Shown here in pieces: positions 42,112 to 53,209 of a stretch of 64,000 nt of DNA (positions are counted from its first letter, which is position 1; each line of letters starts with the position of its first letter). The notes beneath the pieces are model-generated. The model made no database searches. It had not been told where the DNA came from and saw only the letters and a program-made list of their open reading frames with translations. The stretch comes from Shimia sp. R9_2 (GTDB lineage Bacteria > Pseudomonadota > Alphaproteobacteria > Rhodobacterales > Rhodobacteraceae), in contig NZ_JAGHRO010000004.1 of NCBI RefSeq assembly GCF_017743735.1, forward strand, positions 62,001 through 126,000. Direction: 5' to 3'. Made by a program: the position numbers and the translations under genes.

Positions 42112-43416
42112 ATGGAGCCCGCATCGTCCATCGACACCGCATTTTGGATCACCGCCGGGGTAATCCTCTTTTTGCTCATGCTCTCGGGCTTCTTTTCGGG
42201 CTCTGAAACCGCGCTCACTGCTGCCTCGCGCGGCAAGCTGCGCACGCAGGCCGACAAAGGCAGCCGCGGCGCACAGCGCGCCCTTGCCGTCACCGAAGAC
42301 AGCGAACGCCTGATCGGCTCCGTGCTCTTGGGCAACAACCTCGTCAACATTCTCGCCACCTCTCTGGCCACCGCGCTTTTCACCCGCGCGTTTGGCGAAA
42401 GCGGCGTGGCCATGGCCACTTTGGTCATGACCCTGCTGGTGTTGATCTTTGCCGAGGTGCTGCCCAAAACCTACGCCATCACGCGGCCCGAAGATGCCGC
42501 TTCCACCGTCGCTGGTCCGATCAGCCTAGTGGTCACCGTCTTCTCCCCCGTGGTGGCCGCTGTGCGTATCTTGGTACGCACCGTGCTGCGCCTCTTTGGG
42601 GTGGAGATCGACCCGGACAGCCAGATCCTCGCTGTGCGCGAAGAAATCGCGGGTGCCATTCAGCTTGGCCACTCCGAAGGCATCGTCGAAAAAGAAGACC
42701 GCGACCGCATCTTGGGCGCGCTCGATCTCTCTGACCGCACGGTTGAGGAAATCATGTTGCACCGCTCCGGCATTGAGATGATCAACGCCGATGACAGCCC
42801 CGCCGACATCCTCAACCAATGTCTGGAAAGCAATCACACACGCCTGCCTGTCTTTAAGGATGAGCCGGAAAACATCATTGGTGTCGTGCACGCCAAAGAC
42901 CTCTTCCGCGCCATGTACCGCCGCGTGCGTGAGGCGGGCACCTCGCCTGAGCGCATGACAGACATTGTGCTCGATGAGGTGGCCAAAGAGCCTTACTTCG
43001 TGCCGGAAACCACCGCACTTGATGATCAGATGCGCGAATTCCTGCGCCGCCACGCCCATTTTGCGCTGGTGGTGGATGAATATGGCTCGCTGCAGGGCCT
43101 GATCACGCTCGAAGACATCCTTGAGGAAATCGTGGGTGAGATCACAGATGAATTTGACGAGGACGGCGACCACAAAATTGGCAAATCCGAGGATGGCCAG
43201 TTCCTGATCGAAGGCGCCATGACGATCCGCGATCTCAACCGCGCCACCGATTGGAACCTGCCTGATGACGAGGCCAACACCGTTGCGGGTCTGGTGATCC
43301 ATGAGGCACAGATGATCCCCACCGTGGGGCAGGTCTTCTCCTTCCACGGCTTCCGTTTCGAAGTCACCGGGCGCGAGGCCAACCGGATCACCGACCTGAA
43401 GATACGACCTCTCTGA
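42112..43416 (+). CDS. CNNM/CorC family protein (HlyC/CorC type)
   Basis: A 434-residue membrane protein. A DUF21/CNNM domain with four hydrophobic segments spans about 10-190 (SGSETALTAASR, LGNNLVNILATS, FAEVLPKTYA). A CBS pair follows (about 205-330: RTVEEIMLHRSGI; TRLPVFKDEPENIIGVVHAKD), then the CorC_HlyC domain (about 345-430). The family is linked to magnesium and cobalt export. Confidence 0.9.
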   Translation: MEPASSIDTAFWITAGVILFLLMLSGFFSGSETALTAASRGKLRTQADKGSRGAQRALAVTEDSERLIGSVLLGNNLVNILATSLATALFTRAFGESGVAMATLVMTLLVLIFAEVLPKTYAITRPEDAASTVAGPISLVVTVFSPVVAAVRILVRTVLRLFGVEIDPDSQILAVREEIAGAIQLGHSEGIVEKEDRDRILGALDLSDRTVEEIMLHRSGIEMINADDSPADILNQCLESNHTRLPVFKDEPENIIGVVHAKDLFRAMYRRVREAGTSPERMTDIVLDEVAKEPYFVPETTALDDQMREFLRRHAHFALVVDEYGSLQGLITLEDILEEIVGEITDEFDEDGDHKIGKSEDGQFLIEGAMTIRDLNRATDWNLPDDEANTVAGLVIHEAQMIPTVGQVFSFHGFRFEVTGREANRITDLKIRPL

Positions 43417-43453
43417 TGCAGAGGACCACTCTGCACTTAGGGCGGCACCACAA

Positions 43454-44323
43454 ATGAACAACATCAAAGGCAGCCTGCTTGTCATCGCCTCCATGCTGGG
43501 CTTTGCCACCGCCGACATGTTTATGAAACAGCTGACCGGGTTTCTGCCGCCCAGTCAGGTGTTGATGGGCGTCGGCTTGGGCTCCGGGGCCATATTCTTG
43601 GCGATTATTATCTATAATCGACTGCCTCTTTTTGCGCCTCATCACTGGAGCCCGCTCTTGCTGCTGCGCGCCGCCCTCGAAGCAATCAGCGGTATCATGT
43701 TCACCATGGCACTGTCGCGCATTGACTTGTCGAGCGCGGCAGCAATCTTTCAAGCCATGCCACTGATGCTCACACTGCTCGCCGCAGTATTTCTCAAGGA
43801 AACCGTCGGTTGGCGCCGCTGGAGCGCTCTGGTCATCGGATTTCTAGGAGTGTTTCTGATAATTCGCCCCGGCTTCGGGAGTTTCAACGCCAATTCCCTC
43901 CTTGTGCTGGGGGCCGCATTGGGGATCGCCATCCGGGATATCCTGACCCGCCGCATAGCCGACAATGTGTCCTCTCATGTTGTGGCTCTTCAGGGGTGCT
44001 CCAGTTTCTTTGTGGCGGGCTTGTTGCTCTCATTTCAAATGGGTGACACGATTAGAACGGTGACATCCGATGAATTTGCGCGGTTTTTAGGAGCTGCTCT
44101 CTTTGGTGCAGCAGGCTATTGGGCCATCGTCATCGCCATGCGGGTGGGTGAGGCCTCAGCCGTCGCCCCCTTCCGCTACACCCGCCTTGTCTTTGCCATG
44201 CTGCTTGGCATCTTCATCCTTGGCGAACGCCCGGATTGGCCCACCTTCGCAGGCTCGACCCTCATCGTTGCCGCAGGTCTTTACACCTTCCTGCGCGAAC
44301 GCGCCCTCGCCCGTAGCGGATAA
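43454..44323 (+). CDS. DMT-family (EamA) transporter
   Basis: A 289-residue protein with about ten membrane helices in two EamA repeats (GTTGW-like FLKETVGWRRWSALVIGFLG ends the first; ILGERPDWPTFAGSTLIV the second). Substrate unknown. It begins 37 bases after the CNNM/CorC gene. Confidence 0.85.
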   Translation: MNNIKGSLLVIASMLGFATADMFMKQLTGFLPPSQVLMGVGLGSGAIFLAIIIYNRLPLFAPHHWSPLLLLRAALEAISGIMFTMALSRIDLSSAAAIFQAMPLMLTLLAAVFLKETVGWRRWSALVIGFLGVFLIIRPGFGSFNANSLLVLGAALGIAIRDILTRRIADNVSSHVVALQGCSSFFVAGLLLSFQMGDTIRTVTSDEFARFLGAALFGAAGYWAIVIAMRVGEASAVAPFRYTRLVFAMLLGIFILGERPDWPTFAGSTLIVAAGLYTFLRERALARSG

Positions 44324-44417
44324 TGCGCAACGCCCCGTAACTGTTAGCCCTAACCTTGATAAAAACCACCGTTAGCGCTACCAAATGCCGTTTACTTTTG
44401 CCTCCGCCCTGCTATAG

Positions 44418-45728
<1,311 letters not shown>

Positions 45729-45730
45729 CC

Positions 45731-45755
45731 GTAGGGTGCGCATTCACTGCGCACC
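45731..45755. repeat. Dispersed palindromic repeat, copy 1
   Basis: GTAG followed by GGTGCGCA-N5-TGCGCACC, a perfect 8-bp hairpin, two bases after the eno stop codon. An identical copy follows the SDR gene at 50738-50762. Confidence 0.85.
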
Positions 45756-45768
45756 GTCACGAACGATG

Positions 45769-45796
45769 AAAGGCGGCTCCATGAGCCGCCTTTTTT
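45769..45796 (+). terminator. eno terminator
   Basis: AGGCGGCTC/GAGCCGCCT with a 3-base loop and six T residues. Confidence 0.92.
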
Positions 45797-45853
45797 CTTG
45801 CGCTTCCCGCTGCATATGGCCCTATGTAGCCAAAAGAAATTGGACTTGCCTAA

Positions 45854-46279
45854 ATGACCGCCGATCAAATCATCGCCCAGCTCAACCTCACTCCGCACCC
45901 GGAAGGTGGCCACTACCGCCAGACATGGATCGCTGATGCGCCGGAGGGCACGCGCCCCGCCGGCACCGCGATCTATTTCCTGCTGAAGGCGGGTGAGGTC
46001 TCCCATTGGCACCGCGTCGATGCCGCCGAAATCTGGCACTATTATGCGGGCGCGCCGCTGATCCTGTCGCTTGCAGAAACCGACGCTGGCCCGGCGCAAG
46101 ACCTGACCCTCGGCCCGGATCTCGCCGCAGGCCAGCTCCCCCAGCACATCGTGCCGCCCCACCACTGGCAGGCCGCACGCAGCACGGGCGACTGGACGCT
46201 TGTCGGCTGCACCGTCTCCCCTGCCTTCCAATTCGAAGGCTTCGAGCTCGCCGCCCCAGGATTTGACATCCCGCGATGA
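45854..46279 (+). CDS. Cupin domain protein (DUF985)
   Basis: A 141-residue single cupin. NLTPHPEGGHYRQTWI at the start and SHWHRVDAAEIWHYYAG give the metal-binding His/Glu set of the DUF985 cupin family. The reaction is unknown. It overlaps the desaturase gene (ATGA). Confidence 0.85.
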   Translation: MTADQIIAQLNLTPHPEGGHYRQTWIADAPEGTRPAGTAIYFLLKAGEVSHWHRVDAAEIWHYYAGAPLILSLAETDAGPAQDLTLGPDLAAGQLPQHIVPPHHWQAARSTGDWTLVGCTVSPAFQFEGFELAAPGFDIPR

Positions 46280-47184
46280 GCGCACCACTGAGCCACAAGG
46301 AAGCCCTTGCGCGTCTTACGCCGGACCGCCGCAGCTTGCTGCAAAGCCGCTCTGACGCCGCAGGCCTGCGCCACCTCGCGCTTTATCTCGGCGCACTCCT
46401 GTTCTGCGCGCTCTGGGTCGGTCTGCGCGCCCCGATCTGGCCGCTGATGCTCCTACCGCTCGGTGTGCTTTGGGTGTTTCTCTTCACGCTCAGCCACGAA
46501 TGCACCCACGACACGCCCTTCGCCACCCGCTGGATCAACCGCGCGGTGGGTCACGCCTGCGCGCTGCCGCTGATACTGCCTTTCACATGGTTTCGCGCCT
46601 TTCACATGGCGCATCACAAATTCACCAATGATCCCGAGCGCGACCCGGAGCTGGCAGGCGGCCCACGCCCGGACACGTGGCGCAGCTACCTGCTTTACCT
46701 CTCCGGCCTAAGCTATTGGCAGGCTGCCGTAAAAACGCTTCTTCAGAACGCCGCTGGCACATTGGATGCCCCCTATCTGCCAACCCGCAAACACGCCGCC
46801 ATGCGCACCGAAGCCCGCATTCTGCTCGGTCTCTACAGCCTCATCATAGCCAGCCTGCTGGTGACGCCGCTCCTCTTCTGGGTTTGGATTTTGCCCAGCC
46901 TGACCGGCCAGCCCTTCCTGCGCGCCTATCTTCTGGCAGAGCACGGCCGCTGCCCGCCGGTGGCCAATATGCTGGAAAACTCCCGCACCACCTTCACCAA
47001 CCGTCTGGTGCGCTTTCTGGCCTGGAACATGCCCTATCACGCGGAGCATCATGCCTTCCCCAACGTGCCCTTCCACCAGCTCCCCACACTGCATGAAGAC
47101 CTGAAGCCGCACCTTCAAAGCACCTCAGATGGCTACGCAGCCTTTCATAGCGACTACCAATCAGACCTGACGCCCGGACGTTAG
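46276..47184 (+). CDS. Fatty acid desaturase family protein
   Basis: A 302-residue integral membrane di-iron enzyme. Three His boxes are visible: HECTHD (near residue 74), HMAHHKF (near 112) and HAEHH (near 256), with hydrophobic helices between. The substrate could be a fatty acid, a carotenoid or a lipid amide; the family is not resolved here. It is coupled to the cupin gene. Confidence 0.86.
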   Translation: MSAPLSHKEALARLTPDRRSLLQSRSDAAGLRHLALYLGALLFCALWVGLRAPIWPLMLLPLGVLWVFLFTLSHECTHDTPFATRWINRAVGHACALPLILPFTWFRAFHMAHHKFTNDPERDPELAGGPRPDTWRSYLLYLSGLSYWQAAVKTLLQNAAGTLDAPYLPTRKHAAMRTEARILLGLYSLIIASLLVTPLLFWVWILPSLTGQPFLRAYLLAEHGRCPPVANMLENSRTTFTNRLVRFLAWNMPYHAEHHAFPNVPFHQLPTLHEDLKPHLQSTSDGYAAFHSDYQSDLTPGR

Positions 47185-47330
47185 GCCGGGCTGCGCCTGC
47201 CTGCCCCCCACGGGAGGGCGAGACTTATAGCCCAAAACATTCCCAAACCGCTACATGCGTCGGGATGTATTCGCAGATTTCAGATCAAAGGTCGCCCACC
47301 CGAGGTCGGGCAAGGCCCTTCTGAAAACAA

Positions 47331-48464
47331 TCACCCCTGCGGCATACTCACCGTGCCACCGCCCACCATCGCCATCACACCCGTGGTGCTTGGCGCAGAT
47401 GTCGGCAAGCCCCGCGCAACACGCACCGCCAGATAGGCAAAGGCCTGCGCTTCCAGCATATCACCATCCAGCCCCACCGCTTCGACAGGCGCCACCGGAC
47501 AATCCAGCGACACGCGCAGCATCTCCATCAGCACCGGATTATGCCGCCCGCCTCCGGTCACCAACACACGGCTTGGCGGCACCGGACAATGCCCCATGCC
47601 CTGCGCCACACTGGCGGCACACATCGCCGTCATGGTTGCCGCCGCATCCTCATCAGAGAGCTCCCGCACCAGATCCATCATTTCCGGAAAGTCGTTCCGG
47701 TCCAGAGATTTGGGTGGCATACGCGAGAAATAGGCCTCCTGCAAAAACAGCTCCAGCGCGCCCGTGGCCACAGTGCCCTGCGCGGCGATCTTCCCACCTT
47801 CGTCAAACGCCAGCCCACGGCGCGCGCGCAGCAAATCGTTAAGCGGCGCATTCGCGGGACCAGTATCAAAGGCCAGCAAAGCACCGTCCGCTTCCGGCCC
47901 CTCTTTGCGCGGGTCCACCCATGTGATGTTGCCAACACCACCCAAATTCAGAAACGCCACCGGCTCTTTGGCGCCAAACCACTTGGCGCAGGCAAAATGG
48001 AAGAACGGCGCCAACGGCGCCCCCTCGCCACCCAGCTCCACATCCGCGCTGCGAAAATCCCAAACCACCGGCACATCCAGCGCTTCTGAAAGCGCCTGCC
48101 CGTCTCCCACCTGACAGGTACCCCGCCCGCGCGGCTCATGCGCCAGCGTCTGACCGTGAAAGCCGATCAGATCAATATCCTCAAACCGCCCCAACACCTC
48201 TGCATGCGCCGCCTCAATCACTTTGGCAGCGGCCTCAGCCTCAGGCCCCGCCCACTGGCCGAGCGCCTTGGTCAAAACAGCCTGTTCCTCCGCAGAATAG
48301 GCGCGATAATCACTGGCCCCAAAGCCATGGATCCCCACGCCATCGGTCTCCACCACTGCAGCATCCACCCCGTCCAAAGACGTGCCTGACATCGCCCCCA
48401 AGGCCCGCTGAACCGTGGCTTTCTGCGCACCGCCGTTTTGCGCGGCTTTCTGGCCCTTCAACAT
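47331..48464 (-). CDS. anmK: Anhydro-N-acetylmuramic acid kinase
   Basis: A 377-residue enzyme of peptidoglycan recycling that opens the 1,6-anhydro ring and phosphorylates the sugar. [14 protein letters not shown] near residue 24, [13 protein letters not shown] and the ATP-site [15 protein letters not shown] are diagnostic. It is divergent from tyrS. Confidence 0.93.
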   Translation of the reverse strand: MLKGQKAAQNGGAQKATVQRALGAMSGTSLDGVDAAVVETDGVGIHGFGASDYRAYSAEEQAVLTKALGQWAGPEAEAAAKVIEAAHAEVLGRFEDIDLIGFHGQTLAHEPRGRGTCQVGDGQALSEALDVPVVWDFRSADVELGGEGAPLAPFFHFACAKWFGAKEPVAFLNLGGVGNITWVDPRKEGPEADGALLAFDTGPANAPLNDLLRARRGLAFDEGGKIAAQGTVATGALELFLQEAYFSRMPPKSLDRNDFPEMMDLVRELSDEDAAATMTAMCAASVAQGMGHCPVPPSRVLVTGGGRHNPVLMEMLRVSLDCPVAPVEAVGLDGDMLEAQAFAYLAVRVARGLPTSAPSTTGVMAMVGGGTVSMPQG

Positions 48465-48527
48465 GGCCTTTTCCTTCTGCTCTTCCCCGCCTATACACAG
48501 GCTCGCAAATCATACGGGATCGACACC

Positions 48528-49781
48528 ATGACCTACCAGCCCAAATCGGATTTCCTCACCGTGATGCTAGAGCGCGGCTTTGTGGCCGATTGCACGGATT
48601 ATGAAGGCTTTGACAAAGCCCTCTGTGAAGGTGTGGTGCCCGGCTATATCGGTTTTGACGCCACCGCCAAGTCCCTGCACGTGGGCTCGCTCATCCAAAT
48701 CATGATGCTGCGCTGGCTGCAAAAGACCGGCCACAAACCGATCACCCTGATGGGCGGCGGCACCACCAAAGTGGGCGATCCGTCCTTCCGCGCCGATGAG
48801 CGCCCGCTGCTGACCAATGATCAGATCGACGACAACATCGCAGGCATCAAAAAGGTCTTCGCCAAATACCTCGACTACGGCGATGGCAAAACCGATGCGC
48901 TGATGCTCAACAACGCCGAATGGCTCGACGATCTGAACTATCTCGAATTCCTGCGCGACATCGGCCGCCACTTCTCGGTGAACCGCATGTTGTCCTTTGA
49001 GAGCGTGAAGTCACGTCTGGATCGGGAACAGTCCCTCTCCTTCCTCGAATTCAACTACATGATCCTGCAGGCCTATGATTTCCTGGAGCTCAACCGCCGC
49101 TACGGCTGTCTGGTGCAGTTCGGCGGCTCCGATCAATGGGGCAACATCGTCAACGGCATCGACCTCACCCGCCGCGTGGATGATGGCGGCCTCTTTGGCC
49201 TGACCTCCCCGTTGCTGACCACCTCTGACGGCAAGAAAATGGGCAAATCCGCCGATGGCGCGGTCTGGCTCAATGCCGACATGCGCTCTCCTTACGAGTT
49301 CTGGCAGTTCTGGCGCAACACCACCGACGCCGATGTGGGCCGCTTCCTGCGCCTTTACACCGAAATGCCGCTTGATGAATGTGCCCGCCTCGGCGCGCTG
49401 GCCGGCAGCGAGATCAACGAAGCAAAAATCATCCTCGCCAATGCGGTCACCACACTCTGCCACGGTGCCGAGGCCGCTGCCACAGCCGAAGCCACCGCAC
49501 GCGAAGTCTTTGAAAAAGGCGGCGTGGGCGATGATCTGCCCACCGTGACACTCACTTCCGAGGACCTCGGTGACGGCATCTCCATCGTGCAGCTGATCGT
49601 GAAATCCGGCCTCGCAAAATCCGGCAAAGACGCCAAGCGCCTGATCAAGGAAAACGGCGCCAAACTGGATGATGCACCGCTGACCGACGCAGGGCTGATG
49701 ATCGACGCCGCCGCGCTGTCTTCCCCGATCAAGCTCTCCGCAGGCAAAAAGCGCCACGCGCTGGTACAGCTCGACAGCTGA
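48528..49781 (+). CDS. tyrS: Tyrosyl-tRNA synthetase
   Basis: A 417-residue class I synthetase. The HIGH-type motif is HVGS (near residue 47), the KMSKS motif is KMGKS, and the Tyr-binding block [11 protein letters not shown] lies between. A C-terminal S4-like domain (about 350-415) follows. The start is ATG at 48528 where homology begins. Confidence 0.96.
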   Translation: MTYQPKSDFLTVMLERGFVADCTDYEGFDKALCEGVVPGYIGFDATAKSLHVGSLIQIMMLRWLQKTGHKPITLMGGGTTKVGDPSFRADERPLLTNDQIDDNIAGIKKVFAKYLDYGDGKTDALMLNNAEWLDDLNYLEFLRDIGRHFSVNRMLSFESVKSRLDREQSLSFLEFNYMILQAYDFLELNRRYGCLVQFGGSDQWGNIVNGIDLTRRVDDGGLFGLTSPLLTTSDGKKMGKSADGAVWLNADMRSPYEFWQFWRNTTDADVGRFLRLYTEMPLDECARLGALAGSEINEAKIILANAVTTLCHGAEAAATAEATAREVFEKGGVGDDLPTVTLTSEDLGDGISIVQLIVKSGLAKSGKDAKRLIKENGAKLDDAPLTDAGLMIDAAALSSPIKLSAGKKRHALVQLDS

Positions 49782-49806
49782 TCCACAGCAAAAACCACTT
49801 CAAAAA

Positions 49807-49836
49807 AGAGGCCCGCCCCTTGCGCGGGCCTTTTTC
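49807..49836 (+). terminator. tyrS terminator
   Basis: AGGCCCGC pairs with GCGGGCCT, followed by five T residues. Confidence 0.9.
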
Positions 49837-49840
49837 TTTG

Positions 49841-49910
49841 GGCTTCTCATTCGGAAAATATCCCGGGGTAAATTGGCCCCTCGGGCCAAGAGGGGCTGGC
49901 CCCTCATGCC
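49841..49910 (+). repeat. Dispersed AATATCCCGGGG element, copy near tyrS
   Basis: GGCTTCTCATTC, AATATCCCGGGG and GAGGGGCTGGCCCC in order, the same modules as on the minus strand at about 6011-6081 and in a diverged form at 53063-53125. Confidence 0.6.
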
Positions 49911-49940
49911 TCTGGACAGATACGCGCTGATCCGTTTATT

Positions 49941-49954
49941 TGAACATACGTTCA
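49941..49954. promoter_or_regulatory. Operator-like palindrome before the SDR gene
   Basis: TGAAC-N4-GTTCA lies 24 bases before the SDR start. The form is typical of TetR-family operators controlling fatty acid or branched-chain catabolic genes. No TetR gene is in the window near it. Confidence 0.45.
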
Positions 49955-49978
49955 TTTACCACCCGGAGGAGCCCGCCC

Positions 49979-50734
49979 ATGAAACTTGATCAAACCTGCG
50001 CCGTGATCACCGGTGGCGCTTCCGGCCTCGGCGAAGCAACCGCCCGCCATTTTGCTGCCAATGGTGCCAAAGTGGCCCTCTTTGACCTCAATGAGAAGCG
50101 CGGCCAAGCAGTCGCCGAAGAGCTGGGCGGCACCTTCCACAAAACAGACGTCACCGATGAAGACAGCGTGGCCGCCGCCATCGCCGCCGCCAAAGCTGCC
50201 ATGGGCACCATCACCGCTGCGGTCAACTGCGCAGGCATCGCGCCCGCGGCAACCACCATTGGCAAAAAAGGCCCGCACCCGCTGCATGTCTTCCAGCAGA
50301 CCATCGACATCAACCTTGTCGGCTCTTTTAACGTCGCCCGTCTGGCCGCTGAGGTGATTGCTGAAAACGCGGCGGAAGCAGACGGCGCACGCGGCGTGAT
50401 CATCAACACCGCCTCTATTGCGGCCATAGACGGTCAGCGCGGCCAAGCGGCCTACGCGGCCTCCAAAGGCGGCATCGTCGGCCTGTCCCTGCCCATGGCG
50501 CGCGATTTGGCCCGCTCCGGCATCCGCGTCATGGCGATCGCCCCGGGTATCTTCCTCACGCCCATGCTGCAGGGCCTCCCGCAAGAGGTGCAGGATCAGC
50601 TCGCCGCCGATGTGACCTGCCCCAAACGGCTGGGCGATCCGTCTGAATACGCCCGCCTCGCCGGCTTCATCGTGGAAAACGGCTATCTCAACGGCGAAGT
50701 CATCCGCATCGACGGCGCCCTCAGAATGCAATAA
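49979..50734 (+). CDS. Short-chain dehydrogenase (3-hydroxyacyl-CoA dehydrogenase type 2-like)
   Basis: A 251-residue SDR. The cofactor motif TGGASGLGEAT is at residues 10-20, the NAG equivalent is VNCAGIAPA, and the catalytic YAASK follows SI. The run of short insertions (KKGPHPLHVFQQTIDIN) resembles HSD17B10-type enzymes that oxidise 3-hydroxyacyl-CoA. GGAGGA lies 8 bases upstream. The palindrome at 49941 is in its promoter region. Confidence 0.88.
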   Translation: MKLDQTCAVITGGASGLGEATARHFAANGAKVALFDLNEKRGQAVAEELGGTFHKTDVTDEDSVAAAIAAAKAAMGTITAAVNCAGIAPAATTIGKKGPHPLHVFQQTIDINLVGSFNVARLAAEVIAENAAEADGARGVIINTASIAAIDGQRGQAAYAASKGGIVGLSLPMARDLARSGIRVMAIAPGIFLTPMLQGLPQEVQDQLAADVTCPKRLGDPSEYARLAGFIVENGYLNGEVIRIDGALRMQ

Positions 50735-50737
50735 CCC

Positions 50738-50762
50738 GTAGGGTGCGCATTCACTGCGCACC
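50738..50762. repeat. Dispersed palindromic repeat, copy 2
   Basis: The same 25 bases as at 45731-45755 (GGTGCGCA-N5-TGCGCACC core), three bases after the SDR stop codon. Confidence 0.85.
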
Positions 50763-50804
50763 TCCCCTCCCCCCATGCTAGGCTCTCCTTAAAAGGAGCC
50801 CCCC

Positions 50805-51422
50805 ATGCCCCGCCAAAACCGCATTCTGCCCACCGGAGACATCCTGCGCCATCCTGCGCGGGGCAACCTCATGGGCAATCGCGGCATCTTGCATGACACC
50901 GGGGCGCATGATCACGGCGCACTCACCCACCGGCGCTGGCAACACAAAGCCTGGGTCTGCTGCGTGCTCTCCTTCAAAAACCGCCGCCGCACCCTCATGG
51001 CGCCCCACCGCTACACCGAGCTTTTCTTTCACGACGAAGCCGTTGCACTGGCCGCCGGTCACCGCCCCTGCGCCGAATGCCGCCGCGCCGATCACAAGGC
51101 CTACTTCGCCGCCGCTGGCCACACAGGCTCCGCCCCCGCCTTTGACCAGCACCTGCACACCGCGCGCGCCATCCCCCGCAAGTTTCTGCAAAAACGCCCT
51201 CTTATGGCGGTCGCAGATCTGCCAGACGCCACTTTTGTGTTGGACGGCGAACGCCCCCTGATGCTCATGGCAGACATGGCCCTGCCGTTTACGCCCGACG
51301 GCTACAGCACCCCCATAAAACGCCCGCAAGGCACATTGCCTGTGCTCACACCGGCCCCCAGTATCCGCGCGCTGCGCGGCGGCTTTGCCCCCCAGCTGCA
51401 CCTGCCAGACAGCCTCACCTGA
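50805..51422 (+). CDS. Conserved protein with an Ada-like Cys-x2-Cys motif
   Basis: A 205-residue protein. ELFFHDEAVALAAGHRPCAECRRADHKAYFAA (about 64-95) resembles the second half of the Ada zinc-binding domain, where a raised Ala-Gly-x-Arg-Pro-Cys precedes the second Cys pair. Earlier Cys residues (WVCCVLSF) could complete a zinc site. The rest is unrecognised. AAGGAG is 8 bases upstream. Function unknown. Confidence 0.7.
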   Translation: MPRQNRILPTGDILRHPARGNLMGNRGILHDTGAHDHGALTHRRWQHKAWVCCVLSFKNRRRTLMAPHRYTELFFHDEAVALAAGHRPCAECRRADHKAYFAAAGHTGSAPAFDQHLHTARAIPRKFLQKRPLMAVADLPDATFVLDGERPLMLMADMALPFTPDGYSTPIKRPQGTLPVLTPAPSIRALRGGFAPQLHLPDSLT

Positions 51423-51522
51423 CCCCGGTCCACAGCCCCAATTCACCGCCACTTCGAAATCACTGGCCCTTTGACAAGCTATTTGCCATACCTTGCGCCA
51501 AACAGCCGATCAGGACCGCATC

Positions 51523-52398
51523 ATGACCCAAATTATCGCTTCCCTTGCCGAGGTTTCCGACCGCTACAAAGCTCTGTTTGTCGACCTCTGGGGCTGTGTG
51601 CACAATGGCGTCACCGCCTACCCTGAGGCTGTGGCAGCGCTGCAGGCCTATCGCGCCAAAGGCGGCATTGTGGTGCTGGTCACCAACTCTCCCAAACCGC
51701 GCGCCGGTGTGGCCGAGCAATTGGGCAACTTTGGCGTGCCTGCTGATGCCTATGACACCATCGCCACCTCCGGAGACAGCGCGCGCTCCGCGATGTTTCA
51801 GGGCTCGGTTGGCGAAAAGGTCTACTTCATGGGCGAACCCGCGCGTGACGAAGGCTTCTTCCAGCCGCTTGAAATTCTGGACAACCCGGTCAACATCCAG
51901 CGCGTACCGCTGGCTGAGGCCGAAGGCATTGTCTGCTGCGGCCCGTTTGATCCGATGGCCGAGGTCGAGATCAACCGCCCCGACTTCCTCTTTGCCAAGC
52001 AAAAAGGCATGAAACTGCTCTGCGCCAACCCCGACATTGTGGTCGACCGCGGCGAAATCCGCGAATGGTGCGCCGGTGCTCTGGCCAAGCTCTACACCGA
52101 CATGGGCGGGGAAAGCCTCTATTTCGGCAAACCCCATCCGCCGATCTATGATCTCGCCCGCCGCCGTCTCGCAGCCCTGGGTGTCTCGGTGTCAGACAGC
52201 GAGATCCTCGCCATCGGGGATGGGCCCCACACCGATATTGCCGGCGGCATGGGCGAAAACATCGATTCGCTCTTCATCACCGGCGGCCTGGCGGAAAAAG
52301 AGACCAAAACCGCGCATCAGCCCGACGCAGAAGCCCTCGCCGCCTATCTCGCGGCAGAGCAAGTCACCCCGCAATACGCCATTGGCAAGCTCCGTTAA
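51523..52398 (+). CDS. HAD-superfamily class IIA hydrolase (TIGR01459-like)
   Basis: A 291-residue HAD phosphatase. The first motif LFVDLWGCVHNG has Trp-Gly in place of the second Asp (DxD becomes DLW), as in the TIGR01459 group. Motif II is VLVTNSPKP, and the C-terminal LAIGDGPHTDIAGG is motif IV. Substrate unknown. The start is ATG at 51523. Confidence 0.85.
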   Translation: MTQIIASLAEVSDRYKALFVDLWGCVHNGVTAYPEAVAALQAYRAKGGIVVLVTNSPKPRAGVAEQLGNFGVPADAYDTIATSGDSARSAMFQGSVGEKVYFMGEPARDEGFFQPLEILDNPVNIQRVPLAEAEGIVCCGPFDPMAEVEINRPDFLFAKQKGMKLLCANPDIVVDRGEIREWCAGALAKLYTDMGGESLYFGKPHPPIYDLARRRLAALGVSVSDSEILAIGDGPHTDIAGGMGENIDSLFITGGLAEKETKTAHQPDAEALAAYLAAEQVTPQYAIGKLR

Positions 52399-52509
52399 CA
52401 GAAAACACTTGATTTTCTGCGACTGCGAAGTAATAAAGTTGCAAATCATGCGCATCACGCGCCATTAAGTTACCTAACGAAAACCTCAGACCATCTGTGT
52501 GGAGGCCTC

Positions 52510-52953
52510 ATGTTGGACAATCTGCCCCGCGGCACCATCTTTATCGAAGACCTCGAAATCGGCATGTCCCGCTATGTGCGCAAAACCGTGACCGATCATG
52601 ACATCGAGATGTTCGCCGCCGTCTCCACAGACCACAATCCTGTGCATCTGGATGAGGACTACGCCAGAGACACCATGTTTGGCGGGCGCATTGCCCATGG
52701 CATGCTGACCGCCGGGCTGATCTCAGCCGTGATCGGCGAGCAACTTCCCGGCCATGGCACCATCTACATGGGCCAGTCGCTGAAGTTCCTCGCCCCGGTG
52801 CGCCCCGATGACACGGTGCTGGCCACGGTCACCGTGACCGACATCGACATCGCCAAACGCCGCGTGAAGCTTGACTGCAGCTGCACCGTTGAGGGCAAGA
52901 AGGTCCTCGCCGGTGAGGCCACCGTCCTCGCGCCGTCGCGCAAACTCGACTGA
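52510..52953 (+). CDS. MaoC-family (R)-hydratase
   Basis: A 147-residue hot-dog hydratase like PhaJ. The hydratase motif is STDHNPVHLDEDYARDTMFGGRIAHGML, carrying the catalytic Asp and His. It hydrates enoyl-CoA to (R)-3-hydroxyacyl-CoA, a precursor of polyhydroxyalkanoate. AGGCC lies upstream. Confidence 0.9.
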   Translation: MLDNLPRGTIFIEDLEIGMSRYVRKTVTDHDIEMFAAVSTDHNPVHLDEDYARDTMFGGRIAHGMLTAGLISAVIGEQLPGHGTIYMGQSLKFLAPVRPDDTVLATVTVTDIDIAKRRVKLDCSCTVEGKKVLAGEATVLAPSRKLD

Positions 52954-52976
52954 GGCCAACACGCTTCATCCCTATC

Positions 52977-53006
52977 GGGCGGCACTGAACGGTGCCGCCT
53001 TTTTTG
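52977..53006 (+). terminator. Terminator of the MaoC gene
   Basis: GGCGGCAC pairs with GTGCCGCC, followed by six T residues. Confidence 0.9.
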
Positions 53007-53062
53007 TCTCTGCCATCACAGGACACATTCCCCGCGTCAGACAGGGAAATCCGCCGCCCCGG

Positions 53063-53125
53063 CTTCTCATTCTTCCAGTATCCTGGGGGAGATGCCGCTT
53101 GCGGCGTCGGGGGCAAAGCCCCAGC
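53063..53125 (+). repeat. Dispersed CCGGGG-type element, diverged copy
   Basis: GGCTTCTCATTCTTCC, TATCCTGGGGGA and a GGGGCAAAGCCCC hairpin. It matches the element at 49841 in order and spacing but differs in sequence. Confidence 0.5.
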
Positions 53126-53209
53126 CCTTGTCACCGATGATCCGCAACCGATCTGCCTGAGGTCAGCTCCTCTCTTGCGCCCCGCCCGCGCAAAAGCTAA
53201 CCCTGCCGC

